From Globisporangium splendens (lineage: Eukaryota > Oomycota > Peronosporomycetes > Pythiales > Pythiaceae), in NCBI GenBank assembly GCA_006386115.1, contig VFIW01000016.1:124001-188000 (forward strand): DNA of 64,000 nt, given 5' to 3'. The notes under the pieces are model-generated. The model worked only from the letters and a program-made list of their open reading frames with translations, had not been told where the DNA came from and ran no database searches. Below are positions 30,936 to 42,511 of the stretch, in pieces; the first letter of the stretch is position 1; the number at the start of each line of letters is the position of its first letter. A program made the translations under genes and the position numbers.

Positions 30936-33900
30936 TCACATGAAGCGCCGATGACCATCGCTTCGTCGTTCATCGTAAATCTCATCGTACTCATTACGAA
31001 CCGTCACAGAGAGAATCTCCCCCATCTTGCGCTTGAATCGATCGCAGTAAGCGGTAGGAGGCAACGCGGAGAGTCCATCCGTGTCCTTTCCTAGCAGCTT
31101 TGTCTTCGCGAATCGCTCCATCTTCTTTTCCATTGTCCACTGCTGCAAGATATCAATCAGACCGAAGTAGTAGATGGAGGGTCCCACCACGGTGTTGGCA
31201 CGACGGGTTCCTGTTCCGAAGCGTGGAAGCCCAGCTCGCTGCTTCGTCCGTGGAGGAGAATTTGCAGTTGGGTTTGATGCGCGACCTTTACCAGAACGAT
31301 GTGTGAGATCGGTTTGTGCCGAAGTTCGGTTCTTCCCTTGGAGACCGCCCAAAGCTGGGGAAGATTCCTCAACTTCTTCTGCAAGGTCTGGATTCACCAT
31401 GTACTCCACATTGTGAACACCAAGCAAGAGGGAATAGTCCATGATGCCAAGGCGGGACAAGAAGTTCGCATCTTTCACCAGTTGGTCGTACAACTCTTCA
31501 GCCACCTTTGGATCCAGTCGAACTCGGGCAGTTAAATCGTTATCCTTCAGCACCACGTTTGGTTCGTGACGACCGACCTGCGCTGGACAATTTTCCGCAT
31601 CGGTAGACCCAAACACGTACTTGGCGTTACAGTGTCGGCACGTAACTCGCTTTCCTTTCGAAGGATGCTTCGCACTTCGGTTCACCCACGATCCCTTGAT
31701 ATCGTATCTGCGATGAATAATCTTATCCGTGCTGAAAAGGTTCGCCATGACGACAAAATTGAATGTTTTGCCGTAGAGTCGAATCGCGTGGCACCCATAG
31801 AAGCGCGTGAGGAGACTGTCGGGATTGGTGAGGAGGAATGACGCGTACTCGGGGGCAATCGAGCGGAGGAATGCTGATTCTTCGTCGCTCATACTTTTCA
31901 CGATCAGCTGCTGGTCATGAGAGAAAAACATGAACGCTCCACTAGCACCTTCACTCAAACGTTCCTGGAGAAGAAAGAAATGAAAAGGTGGTTAGACATA
32001 ATTTCAAATACATCTCGGTTTGTTCAGTGTTGCAAACAAATTACTCACCTTCGTCGTTCGGCTCAGACTCTCGATGTATTGATTCGTGTCAACCCCAAAG
32101 TGTTCCCGAATCGTCTGGAACGTGTGAGGGCAGTAATCAATAAATAGCGTTCCTTTGCTGAGGGCCGCCTTCGGTCTCGTGCGAATCATGTATTCGTCCA
32201 CACCAAGCGACGCACGATTTTCTTCTGTTCCTTGAGGCTGCAGGTACAGCTCTTGCTGGTTAGCACCAGGAGGAAGGTGCTGCGTGTCACGCACAGCTTG
32301 GATGATGCCAGTGGTCGTGTAATAAAGCACTTCGCAACGCAACGCAATGTTCACTTGAGGGCTCAGATCAACGTCCACGTCAATGTCTGTTTTCTTTGCA
32401 TCACCCTTCGAGCGGCTACACGCCACGACAGATTGGAGAAACATGATGGGTCAGTACAAACTACTAACACTCTCCTCCTCAAATCCACTCAGCAGGATAC
32501 TTACTTTTCATGGAACTCATTCATTTGGAACCACACCGCAAAGTCAAAGTAGCCCTTGCATGTGATCATGAAATTCATCATCTGAGTAACCTCTTTGGTT
32601 TTCTCAGTCTGGATGAGATATGGCACGTAGACGAAAAACGTAAACGCCCAGTAAATGATAATTGCGATGACGTAGCTAGTGGAAGAAAAGATGCATATCA
32701 GTAAATTGGCATCAAAGCAGAGAATAGCATTCATGGCTCGGACAAGACAAAAACTCACATTGTCACAGAGTGCAGCACGCGCAAACGCATACGGAGCGTT
32801 TCAGACAGACCCGAGTGCAAACGCTTGTACGCCCAGTAGATAACACTGGTATTGCAAAACGCGGACGAAGTCCAAAAGGGAAATATTAGTCACCATAACG
32901 ACCTCGCAAAGAAAAAGCAGCGCAAGGCGAAACTCACATGATAGCGTAGCACCAAAAGAGAATCAGCCAGATGTAGAAAAGTGCCCACGATCTATAAACA
33001 TCAAAATCAGACACAGCGTCGGTCAGTACCCTTCATGGCATCCCTCATCGATGCAATGTGACAGTGCTTACTGAAAGTTCAGCTTCCAAAGATAGTTTCC
33101 GCCCTCAGTGATCTCTGGCTCGTCGTTACGAAGTTTACTTTTGCTGTCTGTCCAGCAGTATCCAAATTCCGATGGACCGGCAAAGTCAGGGATCGACACG
33201 AGAATAATCGCTGTCGTCAGAGCTGTTTAACAGAAACGAGCATTGAACGCGAGTGAGCCCATTAGCTATCAAGAAGCATACAATTGAAGGCGAAATAGGC
33301 AGCGCACCCGTCAGCCACACGAACATGTGGTACCGTCGCACATTGCGCTTGTAGTCCGTGAATGGACTCTGGAGAGAGAACAGCATATCAATGGCCATCA
33401 CGAAGAACCAACTCTCGGAGCTCCACAAGAAAAACTGCGTGAGCGCCGCCGTGGCCGAACAGGAAGCATCACCGAGGGTTATCCGGCAATTGCCCGTACC
33501 ACACTTGTACAACTCGGTCACGAGTAACACTGACACAAGTCCAATGTCACACAAACTTCGGAAGAAAATGATCGGGTTCGGGTGTTTCCGCCACGTGGGG
33601 CGCGTCAAAAACGTGTACACGACCGACGAGCACGAGATCAGAGTGATGACACTGCCGCAAAACAGACCCACAGACGCCTCTGCCGAGTTGTTTGCAAACA
33701 CAAGAGTGACTGCCACGCCGCCGATCAGCATTAAGAACATCATCAGCTGGATTTTGTAGTTGTTTGCCCACTGAATGGAATTGTCGACTTTGATCTTCGC
33801 ATGGAACCACCCATCGCCATCGCCGTTCATGCCGCCTGGAATCTTTTCCGACAGGTAGCTACCGTTATCATAGCTGTCTTCCGAGCTCTCATCGAGACGG

Positions 33901-34412
33901 TCGCGTCCGACCTGGAGGTCGAGCGGCATCGCCGGGGTTTTCTTTTTCGTTTCAATTGGCGTCTGCATCGACGTGTAGTTGCTGCCGGGTCCTGCGCTGG
34001 CTCCCTGTCCGTTTCCTGTTCCTGTAGCTGGGATCCCACCACTGAGCATCGACGTCGTGAACGTGTTGGACGCGTTCACTGGCGACGGCTTGTTCTTAGT
34101 GCTCGTAAGCGAGTCTGCCATAGGCAGGTGCAAGGCGCTGCTTCCGCTCGGTTTCCCGCCTCGTGTCGTCGGAGGCTTGCGCGCAGGGGACTGGTCCTGG
34201 AAACCTGGCAGCGAGGACGACGACGACGACGTGGTCGAGGACACGTCAAACTGGACTGGTGGGGGGCCGGGCGGCGGTGGCGGCGCGGGACCTCGTCCAG
34301 GTGTGCGTCCAAACGAACGCTCGTGGGGAAGGTGCACGGGGTGGCGCTCGATTACGCCGTCGGAGCTTCGCGTACTGTCGCGATCTGTGTAGGCGTTGGC
34401 TCGGCCGTTCAT
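30936..34412 (-). CDS. GK: GPCR-phosphatidylinositol-phosphate kinase fusion (GK)
   Basis: Seven-TM receptor fused to a PIP kinase, a class known from oomycetes and Dictyostelium (RpkA). Exons (complement) 34412-33308, 33222-33072, 32991-32938, 32845-32759, 32675-32505, 32415-32049 and 31964-30936 sum to 2964 bp, giving 987 aa, all in phase. The first ~215 residues are Ser/Pro/Gly-rich. TM1 starts near residue 221, and the 7TM region ends near 465, with GPSEFGYCW and AYKRLHSGLSETLR loops. The PIPK domain is about 530-987: G-loop GASGAFMFF, YDIKGS (732-737), MDYSLL (820-825), IYYFGLIDILQ and an activation-loop-like end (PPTAYCDRFKRKM). A Cys-rich insert (CRHC...C) follows YDIKGS. Predicted to link an unknown ligand to PI(4,5)P2 synthesis at a membrane. 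Confidence 0.92.
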
Positions 34413-34584
34413 ACCCTCGTCGTCGTTTCTTCCCAGGGAGGAGGGGCCTCTCGTGACAAGGGGCGACGGAGGCAACCAACTGGGACGCGAATGGCGGTCT
34501 ATGTATAAACCCCAATCGGCGGCCCTCTGGTTCAGATGACGATGATGGGGACACAGAAGGATTCTACACCCGCACGCAGCCGCT

Positions 34585-34607
34585 TCTCTCTCTCTCTCTC
34601 TCTCTCT
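34585..34607. repeat. (CT)n microsatellite
   Basis: About 11 CT units, in the probable 5' leader of the GK gene (GA on its sense strand). Confidence 0.9.
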
Positions 34608-35641
34608 TCCGCCTTCCTTTTCTCTCTTCTTACGCGCGCTTGAGGCTGCAGGCGGCGAACTCGTGCGATTCCCTTGCCAACAAGTCGATGTGGATTTTGT
34701 ATTGCATGCAACAACAATCAGCAATTGGATGGCACTGAAGTAACGCCATAAAGTAAGCTTCTGTTCTTTCCCCCCCACCAGAAACAGAAAGCCAGGGCAA
34801 CAGAGGGGTAGGGCAACACGACCCATCAGCCCGCATTGACGAAGAGGAAAGAGGAAAAAAGGGAAATCCAGACTGGAGAGTGTGAGACAACCGCACTTGT
34901 GCGATGAGACCCTGCTTTTCACCCACACGAATGCGGCTCGGCATAATCAGCACTATGGGATTGCACTTGTACTCAACAACCTGCGACCGTCATGAGCAGT
35001 TTTTCAACCAGCATGAGCAGTCTCTGACGAACATGGAGCAGAAAATACCCTAGTGGAATGCTGTTCTCCATTCTGCATAGCAGACAGTGTACGGAATACA
35101 CGCAGTACAGTGAGGTGCGTTCAAGAGTGGGTTGCTTGAAGACGGAGAAGCCGCAAGCACGGTTCTCACTGCAAAGGCAGCGGCGTCGTTCGTGTTACTT
35201 CAGAGCGCGCTTGCTTTTCCCCCAAAAAATTCAACGTGATGTCACCCACTCGTGTGCCCACAATCCAAAATCCTGGACACTGCACAGTGTTAGTCCGCCC
35301 AGCGTTCGTGACGGCTTTGACGCTGTTAACCTCTCGTGTTTATGCTGTTTGACTCACAAGCGTCGATGGACTAAGCGCATCCCCCACATCACGACGCTTC
35401 GTGGCCGAAGGACATAGGGAATAACACGCATTTCGTGAGTCAAAGCAATCGCTGCCTGGAGGAAGTCCTGGGGTGTGCGAGCATAGAAGGAGTGTAGAGG
35501 CAGCCAAACACGACTGCTATAATGGTAATCGGGCACCAGAATCTCTGTTAGTTGTCAGAAAACACTGCCGGAGCTGCTTGGAGGTGGTGCTTAAGGCAAT
35601 GGGATATTGCATGCGTCTCCTGTTCCGTTCGGGTCCACACT

Positions 35642-35677
35642 AAACCCGCCTGCCGATTGACGGGCTGAGGCGGGTTT
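35642..35677. repeat. perfect inverted repeat (10-bp stem, 16-nt loop)
   Basis: AAACCCGCCT at 35642-35651 and AGGCGGGTTT at 35668-35677 are exact reverse complements. The loop contains a further GCC/GGC pair. It sits in a gene-poor gap. Function unknown. Confidence 0.7.
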
Positions 35678-37036
35678 CAGTAGTAGGACTTGTGATCGAT
35701 GGCCAAGAGTATGAGGCCATCCAACACTGATGGGATTGGCAAGTAATTCCTGCCTGACTGTGCAACTGACCTTCTGTGTTAAGGGAATAGTGCGCTTGCA
35801 CAGCGACTTTTTAAACACGTACTCCTGGGTCTCAATGAGCGACTTTCGTCATAGCGTTCGTCTTCGATTTGCAGACCCGTTGACGAACACGCACGTCAAC
35901 TTCGAAAATGGCTACATCGTTGTATCTTTTTGTATCTTTGCATCGACACGCTGCGTGCAATGAAACGCCAAGGAGATCGAGATGGCTGCTTCGTATGCTA
36001 TCCTGCCACAGCACCTCTATTTAGGCAGAAACACTGTATGTTGCCTGTGGATATAGTGCCGCCAATGCTGCATGGTCCCATCACGGACACGAAAGGGCAC
36101 ACTCGTGTTGGCGTTGCTGTCGCTGCGCCATCAATCCAACTGCAGTTCAGGCTCGCATCACAGCAATTCGTACTTGGATGCACAGAAGCCTCATACCAGC
36201 AGTAAACAAAGCGCTCTATTTGCGCGCATCTCGCCGCTGCTGTGTATTCCTTTTGCTGCAATCTGGCGCATCAGATCCGAGTCTCCATTGTTCGTTAATC
36301 GCCGCCAACTTGAAGTGCGTGGCTGACATGTGCACTTTCAAAGGATGGTCGGTCGTCTGTGCCCATTCAGCAACCTCTCTATACTTTATAAATGCATCTA
36401 CTGTAAACACTGTGCCATCAAAAGCCAGATTGTGCACTTGATGATTTAATGATCCCTGTAGTTGTGATAGCACCATCAGCATGCATAACTACCCAATTTG
36501 AAAGGGATACTTGTTGCCTTCTCGAAAAAACCTCGCGTCGAGCCTCGATCGCCCGAGGTTATTTCGAGTTCCCCCCTTCCAATGCGCGCGCCTACTTGGC
36601 GGTCGGCTGCGGGTGTTCCCCATTTTGTGCTTTGGCGAGAAAACGAACAACGAGCGCGCCGTCGGCTGCTGCGTGGACTGCCGCTCGCCCGCTCGCGTTT
36701 CGGAAGGTAGACCTGCAGAGACAGACACCCGCAGTCAGTCGACAGATACGAAGTTGTCTGTGCTGCTGAGCTGTCGTCCATACTCATTTGGGCTTTTTTT
36801 CGTTCGCCGTCGAGAGAAGCGCGAGTGACTGGAGGAGCAAACGCGTGCGAGGGTGCGGAAAACGCCTATTTACATAAGGCAAAGACAGGTGCAAGCGCGG
36901 AAAAGAGAGCGAGAAAGCGAGCGAGCGAGTGAGTGAGTGATACACACGCTCGACTTTGATTTCTTTATACTTCAAAGCGACGCAATTGCTGGGTTGAGTT
37001 GGGCTGTGCGGACGATCGTTGACGACACACGCAACG

Positions 37037-40000
37037 ATGGGCGACTTTCCACCACCGCAGCAGACGAATGTGAAGGCATCGGAGCTCGTGCATCGCGCGG
37101 TCGACAAGAGCTATGAGGATTTCCGGTCGCTGCTGATGCAGCTGCCGTCGATGCGAGAAGATGACCGGCGTGAACCGTTGTTGAAGCATCTGCAGGACTC
37201 GAGGAAGCGCTTTGCGCAGCTGCTAGCGGTGCTCAAATGGTCGGTCCAGTCGCCATTACTGCAGCAGTGTGATAATCTACTGACGCAGGCCGAGGGATTC
37301 CGGAACCAAGTGAACGAAACGAATGATCGGCTTTTCTTCATGCACGCCGATCTGAACCGTGCAAAGGAACGGAGATACGATCTGAGTACGGCAGTGGATG
37401 TGCTGTTTGGCGGAAGTTATCTGAGGTTTCCGACGATTGCGAAAAACGCAATGTTTCCACGAGAGCTGCCACCTGTGGATGTCGAGCAAGCGTCGAAAGA
37501 GGTTGACGACATCATCCGATTCCGACTGATTGAAGCTGAGATCCCGGAGCAGTTCACAAATATCCATCTGGAAGGAGGCTTCGTCACGTGTGAAGCCGAC
37601 GGAGAGTTCGAGATCGTGCTGACCATTCAGGGCAAGGAAAATGATTCGATGTGGCGCGTGATCAGTGTGAACACAGCGCTCACGGACCCAAAGGCTTTCG
37701 AAGCCCATTCGAAATCCGCATCGACCAGTGCGCTGCGCATTATCAAGACCAACGCACCAAACGCTGTTCACTACAACCATTTGAAAAACCTGGTTCAACG
37801 AGCGATGAACAAATCCGACACGCCATTTGTCGATGCATTCAAGGTCATGCGGGAATTCTGCTCATCGTTAGCACTCCAGATCTTATTTTCGCAGGGCAAG
37901 TTGTTGATGGAAGGACGATGGAAGAACCGCGTCATGGTGAAGTACCATCGAGATCATAACGTGCTGGACATTTGCTACTGGCCGAAAGCGTGCGTGAAGA
38001 AAGAACCCGATACGAGCACCGATCAGCAGCGTCTGTTTTTGCAGATGAAAGAATCGATGGCGCCATCTCAAAAGGAAGCATCTACGTTACCACCGTATCC
38101 CGAGTCGAGTCTCTGTGTACGTCTCGGATTTGACGCCAACCAGAAGAAGCTGCTGTCTGTGAGCTTGAACCCATTGCTGCCGCCGAATCTTCCAGGAAAG
38201 GCGGGGCTATTGAAGGCGCTTGCGATCCCGTCCAATATGTTCTTGCTGAGTGCGGAGAATTTGCTGATTGCTGCTATGCGAGCTCATGTATCCGCTGCGT
38301 TATTTTGCGTCGGAAGGCTTCTGGTAGTCGATCCACCAGATGAAAATGGGTCTACGCAGCTTGTATCTGGTGAGAGCGTGAAGTTGATCGGTTCGGACTC
38401 CAGCCTCCGTATTTCGCGGTCCGATATTGGCGGTCTGCAGGAGTTTTTAGAGTTGACGTTTGACATTCGTGAAGGACAATTCATGGCAAATTGTGTGGCA
38501 GCAGCAAAAAGCCCCATGGTATCGGGAACAATCAAGCAACTGGAACGCATTCTCAACACGCAGTGCAAAATCGAAGTCGGGAACGCTGACAAATGTGTTC
38601 CGAACGATTTTGCTCTCGTTTCTGGGGATGGGAAGAGCGAAAAGGCGAACGAGATGATTCACACTAGTGTTCGAAAGGCTTTGTGCGAAATTGTGGCGCA
38701 CGAAATCGCACAAGTTGGGGTATCACTAAAGGGTATCGAGGTATTGCGGAATGTCAGCTTGAACTGGGAGCGGTACATCCTGTTTAGGAAGCAACATGGA
38801 GGACAAACTGAAGACTTGACGATCTCGGAAACGGCGCTGTACTTCCAGCTGACAACTTCGAAGGAGTCGACGTGCTACCTGGTTATTGAGATCGATAAGT
38901 ACGCGGAAGTTGATGGAATCAACGCAGCGATCCATGAAGTCGCAGAAGTCGAAGAGTACATCCGATTACCGTGCTTTTCGTTGCTGCAAACAAGCGCGGG
39001 TGTAGGCGGACAGGCTGCAGGGGTTCAGTTCATCCAGCGCTTCAGCGCGTTTAAGAAGGATGATTTGCACCCTTCTCTTCATCGCCGGAACGAAATGAGT
39101 GTGGGAGGTGCAGGGACTAGTAAGAAACGTTCTTTCGGGAAAATCGTGCCTTCTGAAAGACCGCTCAAGAAGATGGCTGGTGCTCATTCTCGCGATATCG
39201 TGGACGAGAAGTCTTCTTTCCAAGAATATGAGTCGAGTGAAAGTCACGAACCATCGCAGTCGTCCGTGCCTCATATTGCGTCTGTTCTCCTGCACGTTAT
39301 CAACATGTGCAGCGAACGCATTCAGCTGCAACATTTCGTCAACTTTGCTCGCCGCCGAAAATCTCGAATTCGGTATTCTGGTGAAGCTGGAACTGGAAGC
39401 GGCGAGGGAACAGGTGGACAAGTGGTGACACTTTCTTTCCCAGAGAAGGTGAATGCGGATCCGCTGAAGATTATCACCATCCAAGGCCACCTGAAGCACG
39501 GTGGTGGCTTCGAGCTGAGTCTTCAGCTCGCACGGCCTCCTTTCAAGTTTGTGTATCCGAAGAATCCGAAGCACCACCTTCTCTCCGAGCGACCTCATTA
39601 CGTCAACGCCAGTGGCCATCTTATCTTTAAATATCCAAGTTCGGTAATGATGAGTGACTTACTGAACGAGAATCCTCTCGAGCTCTTCATGGTGGAGCTG
39701 ATTTGTGTCGTGAAGCCGTTGTGTGAGCTGGCGGTCAAGTTGGAGAGAATCCTAGTCGCCGCAGGTCGATACACGAACGAGCTGAAAAATGACGGCCACT
39801 TCTACGTGGAAAGCGCTGATCCGTTTGCGATCGTGCTTGCCTGCCGAGCGCAAAATCCACGGCAGTGTGTAGCAGCAGGATCAACGCCTGACGGGATGGT
39901 CACGTATAGAGTCACGATCCAGTTCAAGCAGAAGATGGGGTTTGTGGTGAACTACAGCCACAAGGCAGAGCACCCGCTGATGCACTTCATTCAGTCGGCC

Positions 40001-40610
40001 CTGAATGGACACAGCGATCCAGCGCAGCTGATGGAAGCCCTGGAGCGAACGTGCATTCCGATGGGGATCTTGGCGAGCGTCGTCGAGTCGCAGTTGCTCT
40101 GTGCAAAGTACTATCGTCAAGACCCCGTTCCAGTGAAGGAGAGCCCCGGTTCGCAATCGAACGGCGTGAAAATGTTCGGCATGAGTGGCAAGAAGGGCGG
40201 CAAAGGCATGAAACTGGGGTACAAGTTCAAACTCCCGGGCGAAGACAAAGGATACTACGCAGAGAAGTCGTATGGTGGAGATGATAAATCGTTTGTTCCT
40301 GCAGAGCTGGTGCTAATTCCGCGGTCACAGACGCACGTTCGCTTGTCCTACGGAGATCGATGCGCCGTTGATATTTATTTTCTCGAGGTATGTTCATTTG
40401 TGTGCATTGGGCGGATTTTGTATTATTTGGGTTTTCTAATGATGCGATTCTTTTTCTCTTCTGTTTTTGTAGAATCGGACGGTGAAAATGCAGAGTTCGT
40501 CCAGTGGCGTGCGCGTTCCTAGCTGTCCCGCGGAAAAGGGGACTGTCGTGGATTTCCAAAATTTTGCAGACAAATTGCGCAACACCTTGTCCGAGATGGC
40601 GTCCGTGTAG
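37037..40610 (+). CDS. MED14: Mediator complex subunit 14
   Basis: Scaffold subunit linking Mediator head, middle and tail for RNA polymerase II transcription. Exons 37037-40387 and 40473-40610 sum to 3489 bp, giving 1162 aa. The N-terminal MED14 domain (about residues 10-190) is clear: ASELVHRAVDKSYEDFRSLL, then KRFAQLLAVLKWSVQSP and DLSTAVDVLFGGSYLRFP. The remainder is divergent, as usual for MED14 tails. It includes a Gly/Ser-rich linker near residue 790 and a short basic C-terminal exon. The start is the ATG of MGDFPPPQQ; the longer frame begins at TTG. The family is usually 1000-1700 aa, so this is within range. Confidence 0.9.
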
Positions 40611-40927
40611 AGAGCGTCGAGGAAAGCGTGCAGCAGTTTAATGACAAAGTGGGAAGCAGAGAGTTGACAAAAAACAAGCCCGTGCGGAATAGATAACATA
40701 CAATAAACACCAGCATCGCCAACTGTTATAACGAAGCGAGGAGATCCTCTTGAATTGGAAATGGATCCAAGCACGACAGCATACAACGAAGCGAATGCCA
40801 GAGAGAAAACCACACAGCACACACAACAACAACGGTAGAACACGAGGTTTGTTCACTTTTTTGTGCGATAGTTATTCATTCCGAAATTAAACCCACAAAA
40901 GAACGCACCACGAAAAAACAAAAGCGC
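40611..40927. other. shared 3' region, MED14 and PDI
   Basis: Convergent 3' ends. No additional feature. Confidence 0.5.
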
Positions 40928-42001
40928 TTATTCCTGCGCCTTTTGGTTGAACGCCTCGAGGATGTTCTTGCGGAGCGCGAAGAGCTTCTTCTTCTGTGCA
41001 GTGACGTTCTCGTTCGCAAGCAGACCTTCGAGACGCTTGATCTCCGAGTCGACGTACTTCTGGCCCTTGGCGATCACCTTCTTCATGGCCTTGACGTACA
41101 GGTTGCCGTACTTGGCGGTCTCGCCTTCGAGCTTCTCGACCAACGATTCTGCCTGTTCCAGGACGCTGGACGTGATCTCGCCAGTGGCCGAGATGATCAC
41201 ATCAAGTTCCTTCACGCGACCGGCTTCGGCCGAGAGACCACCCGACGACGTGCGGTGCGTGCCAGCGTGCTCGTTGATGAACTCAATGAACGAGTCCTTG
41301 TCACGACCGCCCGAGTAGTCTTCTGGGTCGTCCGAGCCTGGGGAAAAGTACTTGATCGTTGGATAGCCGTTGACGCCGTAGCGGGACGCGAGGTCGGCGT
41401 GGGCAGTCGCATCAACCTTGGCAATGAGCACGTTCTCCTCGCCGCTGAAGATCTTGCCGACTTCTTCGTACGTTGGCGCCAGACTCTTGCAGTGACCACA
41501 CCATGGCGCGTAGAACTCCACGAGCGCGTGCTTCTTCGAGTGGATGACCTCGGCATCAAAATCCGACGAGCCGAGCGCTGCGACAAAGCTTGGCGGCTTG
41601 GCGATGCGCACGTTCGAGCCAGCCTTCTCGTTCAAGAACTTGGCAATGTCATCTTCCGTGCGGCCACCCTTGTAGTCTTCTGGGTCAATCGAGCCCTTAG
41701 GGAAGAACTTGAGCGTTGGGAAGCCCGAGACGCCATAGTTCGAGCCCAACTCCTTGTGCTCGTCGGCGTCGACCTTGGCAACCACGACGCTCGACTCCTT
41801 CTTGAACGACGTCGCCACGACCTCGTAGACCGGCGCCAGGTTCTTGCAGTGGCCGCACCACGGCGCGTAGAACTCCACGAGCACGTTCTTCGAGCCGTCC
41901 ACGACCTGGTCGAAGTTGTCTGGCGTGAGCACCACGACGTCCGAGGCGGAAGCCACGGCCGCGAGCGCCGCCGCCGCGAACGACACGATCAGCTTCCACA
42001 T
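40928..42001 (-). CDS. protein disulfide isomerase, PDI-D/ERp38 type
   Basis: ER oxidoreductase that forms and shuffles disulfides in secretory proteins. Intronless, 357 aa. A cleavable signal peptide spans about residues 1-19 (MWKLIVSFAAAALAAVASAS). Two thioredoxin domains each carry the active site YAPWCGHCK (CGHC at 49-52 and 168-171). A helical ERp29-like D domain follows (about 255-350, with LEQAESLVEKLEGETAKYGN). The chain ends FNQKAQE with no KDEL/HDEL signal. The start is the Met directly before the hydrophobic core; 23 upstream in-frame residues are not signal-like. Confidence 0.95.
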   Translation of the reverse strand: MWKLIVSFAAAALAAVASASDVVVLTPDNFDQVVDGSKNVLVEFYAPWCGHCKNLAPVYEVVATSFKKESSVVVAKVDADEHKELGSNYGVSGFPTLKFFPKGSIDPEDYKGGRTEDDIAKFLNEKAGSNVRIAKPPSFVAALGSSDFDAEVIHSKKHALVEFYAPWCGHCKSLAPTYEEVGKIFSGEENVLIAKVDATAHADLASRYGVNGYPTIKYFSPGSDDPEDYSGGRDKDSFIEFINEHAGTHRTSSGGLSAEAGRVKELDVIISATGEITSSVLEQAESLVEKLEGETAKYGNLYVKAMKKVIAKGQKYVDSEIKRLEGLLANENVTAQKKKLFALRKNILEAFNQKAQE

Positions 42002-42511
42002 CTTGTTGCTGCTTTCTTCTGCTTGCTGGGGGCAAAAATCGCGAATACCAAGAGCTCTAACATGGGGCATGTGAGCTTCTTCATGCGCTTGAAGCTCCTA
42101 AGATGCGGTAAAAAGCACTTTTGAAGAGCATGTTTCATACAGTTTGACTTGATGTTTGTATGAAAGCCAAAGAGACACCGAGTGTTTTCTTTTTCACCGC
42201 GAACACGTGGCACGCAACCCTCTCAAAAGCGATTGGATCGCGTATGCATCCTCACGGTGTCCGTATTCATTCTCGAACAAAATGGCAACCTTGTGATGCA
42301 CATTTGCTTAGTGCATCCACATGCGGGGCTTTCAATGCTGTAAGTATATATTTGATAGTGTGTTTGGAGACAACACAAGATGGTTAAAGACATGGAGAGT
42401 TATACAAAAGCGCAAGTTGACGTGGATGTGTACATTGTACATGGATGGGTGGACTGCACAGAATGATTTCCAAACGATCATTCCATTCATGGACGCATCG
42501 CTTTCTGTTAA
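42002..42511. other. intergenic
   Basis: PDI promoter and 3' end of the kinase gene. No gene or repeat seen. Confidence 0.5.

Larger units (their letters stand above)
34413..37036. other. gene-poor 2.6-kb interval
   Basis: Divergent spacer between GK (minus) and MED14 (plus). It holds a (CT)n tract (34585-34607), a perfect hairpin (35642-35677) and several short open stretches on the minus strand between 35350 and 36480 (for example VWLPLHSFYARTPQDFLQAA near 35500). Those pieces look protein-like but are broken by stops and match nothing I can name. They may be a decayed transposon or gene. GAGCGAGCGAGTGAGTGAGT-type short repeats lie at about 36912-36940, before MED14. Confidence 0.4.

Noticed and set aside
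40943..42124. 393-codon plus-strand frame over PDI
   Set aside because: Antisense shadow of a highly conserved PDI. Its sequence (many HDV, RVE, VLR repeats) is the mirror of thioredoxin-domain codons.
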